From UBA7692 sp964552715 (GTDB lineage: Bacteria > Bacteroidota > Bacteroidia > Chitinophagales > LD1), in the NCBI GenBank assembly GCA_964552715.1, contig CAZKHZ010000107.1, forward strand, positions 1-12,851: DNA of 12,851 bases, read 5' to 3'. Below are positions 1 to 6,464 of this stretch, one piece after another. Numbering within the stretch: the stretch's first letter is position 1; every line of letters begins with the position of its first letter. The translations under genes were made by a program, and so were the position numbers. Below the pieces are notes generated by a model. It saw only the letters and a list, made by a program, of their open reading frames with translations, did no database searches and was not told where the DNA came from.

Positions 1-58
1 TAGAAATAAACATAGCATTAAAAAACATTCGCCTCCTCCCCTATTCAACATGAACTAC

Positions 59-86
59 TTGAAAGGTTTTAGAAACATTACTTTTG
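59..86 (+). promoter_or_regulatory. Bacteroidota-type promoter of the HAD gene
   Basis: TTG at 59-61, a 17-nt spacer, then TACTTTTG at 79-86, an exact match to the Bacteroidota -33/-7 consensus (TTG ... TAnnTTTG). Transcription would start a few bases after 86, about 90-95. This is practically on top of the only usable start codon of the HAD gene (TTG at 93). The spacing equals that of the two promoters at 6415-6449. Positions 1-58 show no gene or other recognisable element. Confidence 0.7.
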
Positions 87-92
87 CAGTGC

Positions 93-788
93 TTGAAAAA
101 CTACAAACACATCTTCTTTGATTTAGACCACACCCTTTGGGATTTTGATACCAATTCAAAGCTTGCTTTGAATGAGATGTATGAGTTGAACAATTTGAAA
201 GAAAAGGGCATCTACGATTTCAATCAGTTCTACCAGACTTACAAACCAATCAACGACCAGTTTTGGTATCTATACCACAACCACAAAGTGAATAAGGAAG
301 AGTTACGCCTCGGTCGGTTTCGCGAAACACTGACACGATTTTTGATAGATGATGAAGATTTAATTGAAGTGTTGGCAAAACAATATCTCGAAATAAGTCC
401 CTCTAAAACCGCACTGATTCCAAACGCTATAGAAGTGCTGAACCACCTGCAATCGCGGTATGAAATACACGTAATTACAAATGGATTTGCCGAAGTGCAG
501 CGTGTAAAAATTGAAAATTCGGGTTTGAAAGATTATTTTAAAAACGTATTGATTTCGGAAGAAATTGGATTTCAAAAACCGCAGCCCGAAATATTCCATC
601 ATGCTTTTAAGTTGGCTGAAACATCACCCGAAAACTCGCTGATGATTGGCGATAGTTTGAGTACAGACATTGAAGGCGCGCAAAATGCAGGCATGGATTC
701 GGTATATTTTAATCCCCGAAACAAATGGCACAAATACAATCCCACATTTGAGATTAGGGAGTTGATTGAATTGAAAGAACTGTTGTGA
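93..788 (+). CDS. yjjG: YjjG-family HAD hydrolase (noncanonical pyrimidine nucleotide 5'-nucleotidase type)
   Basis: Cytosolic haloacid-dehalogenase-superfamily phosphatase of 231 residues, the usual size of the YjjG/YfnB group, which dephosphorylates nucleoside monophosphates including non-canonical pyrimidines. All four HAD motifs are visible (numbering from the TTG at 93): motif I FFDLDHT with Asp10 and Asp12, motif II ITNG with Thr129, motif III GFQKPQP with Lys162, and motif IV GDSLSTD with Asp187 and Asp192. The residues between motifs I and II are mostly helical, as expected for a C1 cap. There is no ATG upstream of motif I: the frame is open only from a TGA at 60-62, and the only start codons are TTG at 84 and TTG at 93. 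I chose 93 because 84 lies inside the -7 promoter element and because a start at 93 gives the N-terminus MKNYKHIFF, which is typical of Bacteroidota homologues. Exact substrate unknown. Confidence 0.88.
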   Translation: MKNYKHIFFDLDHTLWDFDTNSKLALNEMYELNNLKEKGIYDFNQFYQTYKPINDQFWYLYHNHKVNKEELRLGRFRETLTRFLIDDEDLIEVLAKQYLEISPSKTALIPNAIEVLNHLQSRYEIHVITNGFAEVQRVKIENSGLKDYFKNVLISEEIGFQKPQPEIFHHAFKLAETSPENSLMIGDSLSTDIEGAQNAGMDSVYFNPRNKWHKYNPTFEIRELIELKELL

Positions 789-868
789 TTTACTGATTTA
801 CAGAATTACGGATTTACTATTTTGCATAAAACATTAAGCTGAAATTCTGTAAATGGTAAATAGTAAAT
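787..868. repeat. Reiterated ATTTAC words with inverted copies in the guaD leader
   Basis: Four 8-nt-spaced copies of GATTTACN (787, 795, 803 as GAATTAC, 811) run from the HAD stop codon. They are followed by three 7-nt-spaced inverted copies, GTAAATN (849, 856, 863). As a consequence there are two perfect inverted repeats: ATTTACAGAATT 796-807 with 843-854 (12 bp), and ATTTACTATTT 812-822 with 858-868 (11 bp). Their order is A-B-A'-B', which in RNA would be a pseudoknot topology or two competing stems. The array fills most of the 107-bp spacer before guaD. No family is recognised; it could be a regulator's operator array, a leader RNA, or a product of slippage. Confidence 0.7.
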
Positions 869-895
869 TGAAGGAACGAATAACAAAATCATAAA

Positions 896-1366
896 ATGGA
901 GAATATAGATTTTATGCTCGAAGCCATTCGCTTGAGCAAAGAGGGAATAGAAAGCGGCATAGGCGGACCCTTTGGCGCAGTGGTGGTGAAAAATGGACAA
1001 GTGGTGGGCAAAGGCTGCAACAAAGTGGCAACTACTAACGACCCCACAGCACATGCCGAAGTTGTTGCTATTCGCGATGCTTGCCAAAACCTCAACACTT
1101 TTCAATTAAACGACTGCGAAATCTATTGCAGTTGCGAGCCTTGCCCAATGTGCCTAAGCGCGATTTACTGGGCGCGAATTGATAAAATCTATTTTGCCAA
1201 CACTAAAAACGATGCCGCCAACATTGGCTTTGATGATGCTTTTATTTATGAAGAAATTGAAAAACCTTTTGATAAAAGAAGTATACCAACCGAAACAATG
1301 ATGCGCAATGAAGCACAGCAGGTATTTGAGCTTTGGAAGGATAAAGAAGATAAAATAGCGTATTGA
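896..1366 (+). CDS. guaD: Guanine deaminase (cytidine-deaminase fold)
   Basis: Cytosolic zinc enzyme that hydrolyses guanine to xanthine and ammonia in purine salvage and catabolism. It has 156 residues, the same length as Bacillus subtilis GuaD, which it resembles along its whole length. The zinc site is visible as HAE at His53/Glu55 (ligand and proton shuttle) and PCPMC with Cys83 and Cys86. The segment GGPFGAVVVK at 23-32 and the YWAR motif at 91-94 are typical. The substrate-recognising pair known for GuaD is also kept: Asp114 in GFDDAFIYEE and the C-terminal Tyr156, which in the domain-swapped dimer closes the partner's active site. That argues for guanine deaminase over the related tRNA adenosine deaminase TadA. 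The ATG at 896 follows an A-rich leader without a Shine-Dalgarno site. The gene lies 107 bp behind the HAD phosphatase, so both may serve nucleotide turnover. Confidence 0.93.
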   Translation: MENIDFMLEAIRLSKEGIESGIGGPFGAVVVKNGQVVGKGCNKVATTNDPTAHAEVVAIRDACQNLNTFQLNDCEIYCSCEPCPMCLSAIYWARIDKIYFANTKNDAANIGFDDAFIYEEIEKPFDKRSIPTETMMRNEAQQVFELWKDKEDKIAY

Positions 1367-1397
1367 GGCATAAGCTGTTCATATTGTATCATTGTTC

Positions 1398-1425
1398 AAA
1401 TCAAACTTCTAAAATCAAACTTCTA
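1398..1425. repeat. Perfect tandem duplication of a 14-nt word in the rluD leader
   Basis: AAATCAAACTTCTA occurs twice head to tail (1398-1411 and 1412-1425), followed by another A. The second copy ends 17 nt before the rluD ATG. The preceding sequence also has a minor repeat of the word ATTGT (1383 and 1391). No promoter consensus is evident between guaD and rluD (1367-1442). Confidence 0.85.
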
Positions 1426-1442
1426 ACATCCATATTCGCACC

Positions 1443-2498
1443 ATGATTACAGATGAAATTATAGATGAAGTAACCGAGCAAGGTGAAGAACTGGTTCAGG
1501 AAATTCATATAAAAGTAGATCCCGGGCAGCAAACCGACCGCATTGATAAGTTCATTTCATCGCGCCTTACCAGCAAGATTAGCCGCACAAAAATTCAGTA
1601 TGCAGCCGAAACACAAAGCCTTTTAGTAAACGGCAAGCCTGTAAAGAATAATTATAAGATAAAGCCGGGTGATGAGATTCATTTGATACTGCCACGCGGC
1701 AGCGAGGAGTATGATTTATCGGCAGAGGACATTCCACTAAATGTAGTTTTTGAAGATGAACATGTATTAGTTATCAATAAACAGGCGGGCTTGGTTGTGC
1801 ATCCCGGTTTGGGCAATCCGCGCGGCACGCTTATCAATGCTTTGATGTGGCACTATCAAAATTTGCCTTCGGCAAAAGAATCGTATCGCCCAGGCATTGT
1901 ACATCGCCTCGACAAAGACACAACGGGCTTAATGATTGTGGCTAAAACCGACCAAGCGTTAGCGCATTTGGCTAAGCAGTTTTTTGATAGAACTATACAG
2001 CGGAAATATATTGCGCTGGCTTGGGGCAATCCAACAGAAGACGAGGGCGTGATTGATGTAAACATTGGCAGACACGAAAGATTACGCATGCAAATGCAGG
2101 TGTTTCCCGAAGGTGACAAAGGCAAAAATGCAATTACGCGCTACAAGGTTATAGAAAGGTTGAACTATGTAACATTAGTGGAGTGCAAATTAGAAACAGG
2201 ACGCACTCATCAAATCCGTGTACACATGAAAGCCATCGGGCACACCCTATTTGGCGATGTGCGCTATGGCGGCAACCGAATTTTGAAAGGCACAATACAT
2301 GCCAAATACAAACAGTTTATTGATAATTGTTTAACGCTAATGCCCCGTCAGGCATTACATGCTGCGGTGCTGGGCTTCAAGCATCCTGTAACTGGCAAGG
2401 ACTACTTTTTTGAAAGCGAAATACCAAATGATTTTAAAGCAGTGATGGATAAATGGCACCGGTATTGGAGTAACCCAAATGCAAAGGGAGAAGAATAG
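1443..2498 (+). CDS. rluD: RluD-type 23S rRNA pseudouridine synthase
   Basis: RluA-family pseudouridine synthase of 351 residues. RluD converts uridines in helix 69 of 23S rRNA (E. coli 1911, 1915, 1917) to pseudouridine. An acidic N-terminal extension of about 25 residues precedes an S4 RNA-binding domain at roughly 31-92 (DRIDKFISSRL, then SLLVNGKPVKNNYKIKPGD). The catalytic domain follows: the EDEHVLVINKQAGLVVHPG segment at 104-122, and the motif HRLDKDTTGLMI starting at His154, with Asp157 the catalytic aspartate. The GRTHQIRVH motif near residue 258 and the conserved QALHA segment near 304 are also present. S4 plus RluA architecture and length favour RluD over RluA. The start ATG lies behind the 14-nt duplicated leader; no alternative upstream start is convincing. 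Confidence 0.92.
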   Translation: MITDEIIDEVTEQGEELVQEIHIKVDPGQQTDRIDKFISSRLTSKISRTKIQYAAETQSLLVNGKPVKNNYKIKPGDEIHLILPRGSEEYDLSAEDIPLNVVFEDEHVLVINKQAGLVVHPGLGNPRGTLINALMWHYQNLPSAKESYRPGIVHRLDKDTTGLMIVAKTDQALAHLAKQFFDRTIQRKYIALAWGNPTEDEGVIDVNIGRHERLRMQMQVFPEGDKGKNAITRYKVIERLNYVTLVECKLETGRTHQIRVHMKAIGHTLFGDVRYGGNRILKGTIHAKYKQFIDNCLTLMPRQALHAAVLGFKHPVTGKDYFFESEIPNDFKAVMDKWHRYWSNPNAKGEE

Positions 2499-2552
2499 GT
2501 TTGCATTATTTTACCATTTACTACCCGAAGAACTTCCTTTTATTCGCCCGCT

Positions 2553-2560
2553 TAAATTTG
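2553..2560 (+). promoter_or_regulatory. Candidate -7 element before lgt
   Basis: TAAATTTG matches TAnnTTTG and lies 31 nt before the lgt ATG. No TTG is found at the 17-nt spacing, so only half of the consensus is met. Right behind it sits a short inverted repeat, GATTG at 2560-2564 with CAATC at 2571-2575 around a 6-nt loop, at the expected 5' end of the transcript. Confidence 0.35.
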
Positions 2561-2591
2561 ATTGTTTGTTCAATCGCTAAAATAATACATC

Positions 2592-3794
2592 ATGTTTTTA
2601 CTTCGCTGTTACCCGCGCATTACCGACTGGTTGTTTGATGTTACAAGCATTGACCTTCGTTTTATTCCCATTTATAGTTATGGCTTTTTTGTTGCAATGG
2701 GTTTTATTGTAGCTGCCGCAATTGCTGCATGGGAAATGAGGCGCAGGGAAGCACTTGGTCTATTAAATTACACCACCAAAACTATTACAATAGGAGATGC
2801 GCCAAAACCTTTGGACGTATTATTAAATGCGCTGCTTGGTTTTGTAATTGGCTTGAAATTAGTAGGTCTTATTTTGGATAAAGAAGCATTTAGTATCAAC
2901 CCGCAGGGATATGTTTTTTCCATGGAAGGAAGTTGGATTGGTGGAATAATTGGTGCAGTTTTTTTTGGCGGATATTACTTTTACAGCAGAAAAAAAGAGC
3001 AGTTACTTGAGCCCAAAACAGAGCTAATAAAGATATACCCAAGCCAGCAGATTGGCGATTTAGTAGTGATTGCCGCAGTGCTTGGTGTGTCGGGTGCAAA
3101 TATTTTCAACTTTCTCGAAAATCCCGAAGACTTGCAAACATTTATGCAAGACCCCATCGGTTCTATGTTCAGCGGACTATCAGTTTTGGGAGGCTTGATA
3201 TTTGCAGGCATTGGTTTTGGGTTCTATGCCTACTTCAAAAAGATTCATATTCTTCACTTATTTGATAGTGTTGCTCCAGGCTATATTCTTGCCAATGGCA
3301 TAGGCAGAATTGGCTGCCACGTGAGCGGTGATGGCGACTGGGGCGTAGTAAACACTGCGGTAAAGCCCGATTGGATTCCACAATTTTTGTGGAGTAACGA
3401 TTATGCGCATAATATTATTGGTGCTGGCGTGCCAATTGACGGTTGCTTCGGTAATTTTTGCACCCATTTAGTACCACCTGTGCTGCCAACACCACTTTAT
3501 GAATTTGCCGAGTGTGCTTTGATTTGTGTGTTGCTGCTTTCGGTGCGCAAAATATACACTTTTATGCCTGGCATGATTTTTCTTTTCTTCATGATTTTGA
3601 ATGGTATTCAAAGATATACTATAGAACAGGTGCGTGACATTTCTGATAGAAACCTGATTGATGTGTTTGGCTTTCATTTAAAGCAAGCCGAGCTAATTTC
3701 AATTATAATGTCAATATTAGGAACTCTAGGTGCTATTGTGCTTTGGCAGTATTATAAAAAGCATCCGCACAGAATTGATTTGCAGAAGCAGTAA
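2592..3794 (+). CDS. lgt: Prolipoprotein diacylglyceryl transferase
   Basis: Inner-membrane enzyme that moves a diacylglyceryl group from phosphatidylglycerol onto the lipobox cysteine of prolipoproteins, the first step of lipoprotein maturation. At 400 residues it is longer than E. coli Lgt (about 290) because of extra segments near 60-75 and 125-150. Hydrophobic spans are visible near 28-46, 74-94, 114-130, 155-172, 194-214, 304-317, 324-338 and 367-385. Signature parts are PIYSYGFFVAMGF at 26-38, SGLSVLGGLIFAG at 194-206, GRIGCHVSGDGDWG at 238-251 (Arg239 corresponds to the essential Arg of the Lgt signature), TPLYE at 300-304 and RYTIEQVR at 341-348. The GDGDWG form is typical of Bacteroidota. 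It stands 93 bp behind rluD and converges with the protease gene across the assembly gap. Confidence 0.93.
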   Translation: MFLLRCYPRITDWLFDVTSIDLRFIPIYSYGFFVAMGFIVAAAIAAWEMRRREALGLLNYTTKTITIGDAPKPLDVLLNALLGFVIGLKLVGLILDKEAFSINPQGYVFSMEGSWIGGIIGAVFFGGYYFYSRKKEQLLEPKTELIKIYPSQQIGDLVVIAAVLGVSGANIFNFLENPEDLQTFMQDPIGSMFSGLSVLGGLIFAGIGFGFYAYFKKIHILHLFDSVAPGYILANGIGRIGCHVSGDGDWGVVNTAVKPDWIPQFLWSNDYAHNIIGAGVPIDGCFGNFCTHLVPPVLPTPLYEFAECALICVLLLSVRKIYTFMPGMIFLFFMILNGIQRYTIEQVRDISDRNLIDVFGFHLKQAELISIIMSILGTLGAIVLWQYYKKHPHRIDLQKQ

Positions 3795-3822
3795 GTAAAT
3801 TACCGGGATTTTGTTTGTTTAA

Positions 3823-3922
3823 NNNNNNNNNNNNNNNNNNNNNNNNNNNNNNNNNNNNNNNNNNNNNNNNNNNNNNNNNNNNNNNNNNNNNNNNNNNNNN
3901 NNNNNNNNNNNNNNNNNNNNNN
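3823..3922. other. Assembly gap (100 N)
   Basis: Exactly 100 N, the usual placeholder for a gap of unknown length between two contigs. It separates the 3' ends of lgt and the S8 protease gene. Left of it, 28 bases follow the lgt stop; right of it, 39 bases precede the protease stop codon. No terminator is seen on either side, so the shared terminator or even a missing gene may lie in the gap. The first bases after it, AACTTTG, would complete a -7 box only if a T preceded them, which cannot be known. Confidence 0.99.
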
Positions 3923-3961
3923 AACTTTGTCTGACATTTCTGATAATCTAAATTAGAGAAA

Positions 3962-6367
3962 TTAGTACTTAACAACCTTACCTGTGTAAACAGTTTTGCC
4001 ATCAACAACCAACTTGTACAAATGCACCCCGCTTGGCAGTGATTGATTAACAAAGCGATATTGAAAGTTGCCTTTAGTAATATTGATTCTATCTTCTGTT
4101 CTGCCAATCATATCATTAATTACAATTTCAGCATTGTTGAAGTTTTGTTGCAAGCCATCTATAGCAAAAAATGTTTCGCTAGTAAATGGATTTGGATAAG
4201 CGCGGACTCCAATTTTTTTGGCAGTAAAAGTCTTTTCAATTCCTACTTCATAAACACAAGTGCCATTGTTCACATTTGCAGCAGTTGAAAAGTTGATGGC
4301 ATCGGCATCGGTGCAACCATAAGCTTTCTTCACACAGCCACCAGTATCTAAAGTAGCCGATGGCAGATAGTTAATAGAGCCTGTATCCATACATCCATAA
4401 GCAAACGCCTCTAACAAAGCACGAAAGCCATTTACTTTTCCATTGCCATAGGCATAGTTTGCATCAGCAGTTGTAAAACTATCGCGCTTGGCAGTATTAA
4501 TGATAGCTTGCTTAATTTCATCCCAACGTGCAGTTGGTCTTTTTTCAAGATAAAGTGCTGCAATACCAGCAACAACGGGCGATGCCATTGAAGTGCCGCC
4601 ATTTCTGATATGCTTACCACCAAGTCCTATTTTAAATCTGTTAGAATTGCCAACGAAACCCGGATAGCCAGTAGTTCCATTTATTAAGCGCAAATCACCC
4701 GTTGCAATGGTAGTACTTCCTGGAGCACTGATGTCGGGTTTCAATCTGTTATCACGCGTTGGTCCGAAGCTAGAAGTTTTATGCTGTCTTCCTGGAACAT
4801 CACCATCCGTTATAGTTAAGTTTCGATAGATAGAATCAATATCAAAGTAACCTGTTCTATTGTTGTAATTGGCTACAGAAATCACACTGTTGCTATTCTG
4901 CCAACTTGAAACCATAGTTGATAAAGAATCAGGGAAGCGGTAATCGGGCTTAATTATCAAATTAGGTAAAATATTCACCATATCAGAAGTACCAAGAATT
5001 CCAGAATTTGCTGTTGCCCAGAAATCTAATTTCGCCTTTTCAAAAGTTTGTAATTTCCAGTATAGCAATGGATTCACATCTACAGGGGTAATATAAACTT
5101 CAACATAATACAAACCACCCTTTTCTGGAGTTACAAAAGCCTCAACAGTTGCCAATAATTGGTTTCCATTATCTACATAAAGTTTTCGTGTCAATCTATC
5201 AACGCCAATATTAAAATCGCGTAAAACATTTAATCGCTCAGTTTGAACAGTATCAACCAAATTGCCGGTTTTGGCACTTACAGCACCAATTGTAAATTCA
5301 GCACTGTTTAGGTCGGCAGTATCAGCCCAAAACTCAAAATAAGCAGCCCCGTTTGCCGCATTATATTTAAAATAGGTAACTGCTGAATCGCCATTTACTT
5401 CATGTCGCGCATGAAATTTTACATTGCCTGCATTGCCTGCTGCCGCTACTAATACGCGACCTTTTTTCTGTTCCAACAAACTGTCAATTATTCTTGAAGT
5501 TAAATCTCTGCCATCGTGAGAACCCCAATAAGTTCCAACGGAAGTATTGATAACACAGGGCTTACCAAGCGCATCCGCTTTCTTGAAAATATAATCTACA
5601 GCATCGGCAACACGTGCAAGAAAGCTTGTTGACGAGCCACCCAAGGGAACACGTACTGCAATAATTTCAGACTCATAAGCAATTCCGCGATAGCGCAAAG
5701 TGTCATAAGTGAGACTTCTACCATTGCCGGCTGCAATTCCTGCAACACAAGTGCCGTGACCAAATTCACTAGCTAAATAAGGTGGAACATGTGTGCATTT
5801 ATTTGCGTTTATATCTATCCAACTCCACTCTTGCCCATAGTTATAGGGTTGAGGTCTTACAGTAGGATTTGTTATGGGTTGATCCCAAATATATCGAATG
5901 CGTGATGTACCATCTGCATATTTAAAATCGGGATGTTGAAAATAGATTCCACCATCAATAATGCCAACAATTATACCCTTGCCAGTATATGCTTGTAACA
6001 AGGGCGGATAACCGTAATTCGCACTATCCACATTGCTATTAATGCGCGAAGTATCCATTAATTGAACGCCAATAGCACTCATGTTTTCCACATGCTCAAT
6101 TTCGGGATTTGCAACAAACGAAAGCACTTTGTCTGTTGGAATTTCAACAGAACTTATTGTGCCATAACTATACTTAAAAGTGCCGCCAAACTGCTTAGTA
6201 AGTTCTTCAATCTTTGTAGCATTGCCTTCTACAAGAAGCCCTAATGTCTTGTCTTCAATTTTTCCTGCCTTCAATTTATTGAACGTGCGCAGGTCAATCT
6301 TCATACGATCTTGACCGGAAACATTCAAAACAAAAAAAGCTGCAATAAATAGATAGAAATAACGCAT
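3962..6367 (-). CDS. Secreted S8 (subtilisin-like, CspA-like) serine peptidase with T9SS sorting domain
   Basis: An 801-residue exported protease. Residues 1-18 form a signal peptide (hydrophobic core YFYLFIAAFFVLNVSG). A propeptide-like stretch reaches to about 110. The catalytic core starts near 125 with the triad Asp138 (VGIIDGG), His204 (EFGHGTCVAGIAAGNG) and Ser593 (GGTSMASPVVAG); the oxyanion-hole Asn is Asn312 (AAAGNAGN). The pattern HPDF...GTSRIRYIWDQ near 145-162 and the beta-rich insertion of about 200 residues between Asn312 and Ser593 resemble the CspA/CspB-like subtilases, which carry a jelly-roll insert. After the core come two cysteine-bounded mini-repeats (657-679 and 683-706). 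The tail from about 717 begins with VRAYPNPF and ends in a GKVVKY strand, a type A T9SS sorting domain. The protein is thus predicted to cross the outer membrane by T9SS. The ATG is at 6367; its promoter is at 6422-6449. Substrate unknown. Confidence 0.93.
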   Translation of the reverse strand: MRYFYLFIAAFFVLNVSGQDRMKIDLRTFNKLKAGKIEDKTLGLLVEGNATKIEELTKQFGGTFKYSYGTISSVEIPTDKVLSFVANPEIEHVENMSAIGVQLMDTSRINSNVDSANYGYPPLLQAYTGKGIIVGIIDGGIYFQHPDFKYADGTSRIRYIWDQPITNPTVRPQPYNYGQEWSWIDINANKCTHVPPYLASEFGHGTCVAGIAAGNGRSLTYDTLRYRGIAYESEIIAVRVPLGGSSTSFLARVADAVDYIFKKADALGKPCVINTSVGTYWGSHDGRDLTSRIIDSLLEQKKGRVLVAAAGNAGNVKFHARHEVNGDSAVTYFKYNAANGAAYFEFWADTADLNSAEFTIGAVSAKTGNLVDTVQTERLNVLRDFNIGVDRLTRKLYVDNGNQLLATVEAFVTPEKGGLYYVEVYITPVDVNPLLYWKLQTFEKAKLDFWATANSGILGTSDMVNILPNLIIKPDYRFPDSLSTMVSSWQNSNSVISVANYNNRTGYFDIDSIYRNLTITDGDVPGRQHKTSSFGPTRDNRLKPDISAPGSTTIATGDLRLINGTTGYPGFVGNSNRFKIGLGGKHIRNGGTSMASPVVAGIAALYLEKRPTARWDEIKQAIINTAKRDSFTTADANYAYGNGKVNGFRALLEAFAYGCMDTGSINYLPSATLDTGGCVKKAYGCTDADAINFSTAANVNNGTCVYEVGIEKTFTAKKIGVRAYPNPFTSETFFAIDGLQQNFNNAEIVINDMIGRTEDRINITKGNFQYRFVNQSLPSGVHLYKLVVDGKTVYTGKVVKY

Positions 6368-6414
6368 AAGTTTTCTTTTTTGATAATTATTTGAACGCTA
6401 TGTGAACAAAACGG

Positions 6415-6442
6415 TTGCAAACAAAGTTAGTTCATATATTTT
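6415..6442 (+). promoter_or_regulatory. Candidate promoter of the Fe-S operon (overlaps the divergent one)
   Basis: TTG at 6415-6417, a 17-nt spacer, then TATATTTT at 6435-6442 followed by CG. The -7 box matches TAnnTTTG in all but the last base. Its 23-nt distance to the ATG at 6465 would leave a very short leader. The footprint lies almost entirely on top of the minus-strand promoter of the protease gene. Confidence 0.45.
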
Positions 6443-6449
6443 CGCCCAA
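6422..6449 (-). promoter_or_regulatory. Bacteroidota-type promoter of the S8 protease gene
   Basis: Read on the minus strand: TTG (6449-6447), a 17-nt spacer, then TAACTTTG (6429-6422), an exact consensus match. The transcript would begin near 6415, giving a leader of about 50 nt that ends in an A-rich tract before the ATG at 6367. Confidence 0.7.
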
Positions 6450-6464
6450 TTGAAAAAATTATAG

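Noticed and set aside
818..824. TATTTTG before guaD as a -7 promoter box
   Set aside because: It is one base short of TAnnTTTG, has no TTG at the right distance and is part of the repeat array.
3733..4107. Minus-strand frame across the N run
   Set aside because: It exists only because N codons are read as open; it overlaps the ends of lgt and of the protease gene in another frame.
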